Assembly (NCBI RefSeq): GCF_004000825.1 | Contig: NZ_BILZ01000016.1 | Location: forward strand, 1 to 64,000 | DNA from: Paenibacillus kobensis NBRC 15729 | GTDB lineage: Bacteria; Bacillota; Bacilli; Paenibacillales; Paenibacillaceae | Direction of reading: 5' to 3' | Length of the DNA stretch: 64,000 nt | Shown here: positions 62,713-64,000 of the stretch, piece by piece | Layout of the letters: every line of letters starts with the position of its first letter | Position numbering within the stretch: the stretch's first letter is position 1 | The notes under the pieces: model-generated | Database searches by the model: none | What the model was told of the DNA's origin: nothing | The model's input: only the letters and a program-made list of their open reading frames with translations | Program-made: the position numbers and the translations under genes

Positions 62713-63723
62713 ATGAAGAGCGGTTTTCAGATGGATACAGATAGCAATCGCCGACTTACGCTTAAGCAAACGAAACAAGCAGCGCTAAATGTTCTGCAAT
62801 ACTACAATGTCGAATGGAATGAAATCCATTTCATTCAGGTATCTGAACACGTCACCTTCCGCATTCAGTGCGGCGAAGGGGATTCCTTTTTATTGCGCAT
62901 ACATCCAGGGAATAAAGCCCATTCTGAAGTGAGTTCAGAACTCGAATGGCTGGCCCATTTAAGAGGTAAAGGGTTAATTGTACCTGAGGGTGTGAGAAAC
63001 CAAAGCGGAGAGTTTATTACCGTTACGACGATGACAGATGATGCCGATGCCGGACCGTATTACGCGACCTTGATGAGATGGATCGAAGGGGAACGCTTAA
63101 CGAAATGGGCCCTTACCGAGGATCATATTCGAACGATGGCAGCATTGATGGCGGACCTGCATGGAGCAAGCGTTGATTTTGTTCCTAGCAGCACTTTCAC
63201 ACGAACCGTTTGGGGAAGCGAAAGCTTCAACCGGGATTGGGTGCATTTGCAGCAGCATTATGCTCACTTCATTACAGAAAAAGCCTTCCCGTTATATACC
63301 GCAGCCGCAGCTAAAGTTGCCGATCAACTCCAAACCGTCACAACTGATGCACAAAATTACGGAGTCATACATGCAGATCTGCATAGCGGGAATATCGTGT
63401 TCAAAGATGAGCAACCGTTTGCCATTGATTTCGGCAGATCCGGCTTCGGCTACCACATATACGATATGGCGCAAACGATCATGGGACTTCAGCCGCATCA
63501 AAGAAAGCTATATTTCGATAGCTATGTCAAGGTCAGACCACTCTGCGATAATGCGATTCCTATGCTGGAGTGCTTCTTCATCATGTCAATCATCGAAGCC
63601 TATAGTTTCCATGCGGAGAACTCACTGGAGACGGAAGGCCTCATCGAAGAGCAGTCGTATGCACAAGCCATATTGAGAGCCTATTTGAATGGAGAGCCGT
63701 TCTTGTTCCAGACGTTTGATTAA
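62713..63723 (+). CDS. Phosphotransferase of the APH/choline-kinase fold
   Basis: 336 residues. Kinase-like motifs: FLLRIHPGNKA (Arg replaces the usual ATP-binding Lys), the catalytic loop GVIHADLHSGNIVFK (H-x-D...N) and the metal site FAIDFGRSGFGYHIYD. It resembles the gene at 32862 in fold but not in detail, so they are not recent duplicates. The substrate is unknown. AAAGGGG lies 8 bases before the ATG. The preceding 140-base gap shows only the terminator. Confidence 0.85.
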   Translation: MKSGFQMDTDSNRRLTLKQTKQAALNVLQYYNVEWNEIHFIQVSEHVTFRIQCGEGDSFLLRIHPGNKAHSEVSSELEWLAHLRGKGLIVPEGVRNQSGEFITVTTMTDDADAGPYYATLMRWIEGERLTKWALTEDHIRTMAALMADLHGASVDFVPSSTFTRTVWGSESFNRDWVHLQQHYAHFITEKAFPLYTAAAAKVADQLQTVTTDAQNYGVIHADLHSGNIVFKDEQPFAIDFGRSGFGYHIYDMAQTIMGLQPHQRKLYFDSYVKVRPLCDNAIPMLECFFIMSIIEAYSFHAENSLETEGLIEEQSYAQAILRAYLNGEPFLFQTFD

Positions 63724-63749
63724 CATACCGCCAGGTGCGACCGGGAACG

Positions 63750-63780
63750 AAAGCCGCATTTATTGCGGCTTTTTTATTTT
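63750..63780 (+). terminator. Intrinsic terminator after the phosphotransferase gene
   Basis: AAAGCCGCA pairs with TGCGGCTTT with a short AT-rich loop and TTTTTTATTTT. Confidence 0.9.
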
Positions 63781-63871
63781 GCGTTATTGTTGTTCAAAAA
63801 AAAATGATAGGGAATGAACAATCCGAACAACTCCGGTGTCCTTTCAAATATAAAACGAGAGGAGCCTACAA

Positions 63872-64000
63872 ATGAAACGATTAATAGAAGCTGTTATGCA
63901 AAGATCCGCTATTATTTTAATCTGTGTTATTCTTCTATTGGCATGGGGAGGTGTCGCGGCATACCAGATGCAACGCGACTATTTGCCAGGCATCAATAAT
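63872..64000 (+). CDS. RND-family efflux permease, start of gene only
   Basis: 43 codons to the window edge. AGGAG lies 9 bases before the ATG. The start (MKRLIEAVMQRSAIILICVI) is a cytoplasmic tail and the first membrane helix; AAYQMQRDYLPGINN continues with the D-x-LP-x-I pattern that opens the periplasmic porter domain in AcrB/SwrC-like pumps. The rest lies outside the window. SwrC-type pumps of Gram-positives export lipopeptides or drugs. Confidence 0.75.
   Translation, partial: MKRLIEAVMQRSAIILICVILLLAWGGVAAYQMQRDYLPGINN

Overview
The window reads as a contiguous piece of a Paenibacillus-like (Paenibacillaceae, endospore-forming Firmicutes) chromosome. Signs are a GerA-type spore-germination operon, a YfmM-type ABC-F protein, a YpdA-type bacillithiol disulfide reductase, a GH52 xylosidase, a Gram-positive pyruvate dehydrogenase operon, XerS, strong AGGAGG-type ribosome binding sites with frequent TTG/GTG starts, and palindromic intergenic repeats. 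Genes are dense and mostly on the + strand. No rRNA, tRNA, CRISPR array, prophage or insertion sequence was recognised. Genes are cut at both ends: an AHSA1-type protein at base 1 and an RND efflux pump at base 64000.

Layout. 1-12 kb: AHSA1 and MazG-like genes (-), a Ser/Thr kinase with an extra P-loop-like domain behind a strong leader terminator, an ABC-F protein, a chromate transporter, an OmpR-type two-component pair, an NlpC/P60 cell-wall hydrolase, a PhnP-like hydrolase, a TRIC-like channel and a low-molecular-weight phosphatase. A repeat-rich gap follows, then an esterase. 12-17 kb: pdhABCD with its own promoter and terminator. 17-25 kb: a thioesterase, thyA-dfrA (folate/dTMP), gltD, a conserved small protein, a membrane-anchored glucosaminidase-like protein and topB. 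25-36 kb: a HAD hydrolase, two very small genes (one with two LexA operators), a PhnC-like ATPase, a DUF3298 protein, a membrane-anchored receiver protein, an amino-acid permease, a MOSC-SDR pair, an aminoglycoside-phosphotransferase-like kinase, a YdjC/ChbG deacetylase and ypdA.

36-41 kb: a 33-codon leader ORF, a strong intrinsic terminator and two ABC half-exporters, the architecture of an antibiotic-responsive attenuation system as known for bmrBCD of Bacillus subtilis. A truncated HIT-family gene follows. 41-51.6 kb: a flavin-dependent monooxygenase, xerS, an Lhr-type helicase of 1553 residues and a MoxR-DUF58-DUF4129 operon. 51.7-56 kb: a four-gene germination operon (A, C, small membrane protein, B). 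56-64 kb: a P-loop kinase, an AraC regulator divergent from a GH52 beta-xylosidase, a LOG-family protein, a membrane protein with a long Ser/Thr/Glu linker behind a palindromic operator, a cyclase-family hydrolase, a second phosphotransferase and the start of an RND pump.

The most interesting items are the leader-peptide/terminator upstream of the heterodimeric ABC exporter, a 73-residue orphan protein under two LexA (SOS) boxes, the kinase/degenerate-P-loop fusion with its own leader terminator, and the membrane-tethered stand-alone receiver domain. All function calls rest on motif recognition by eye; no database search was run.
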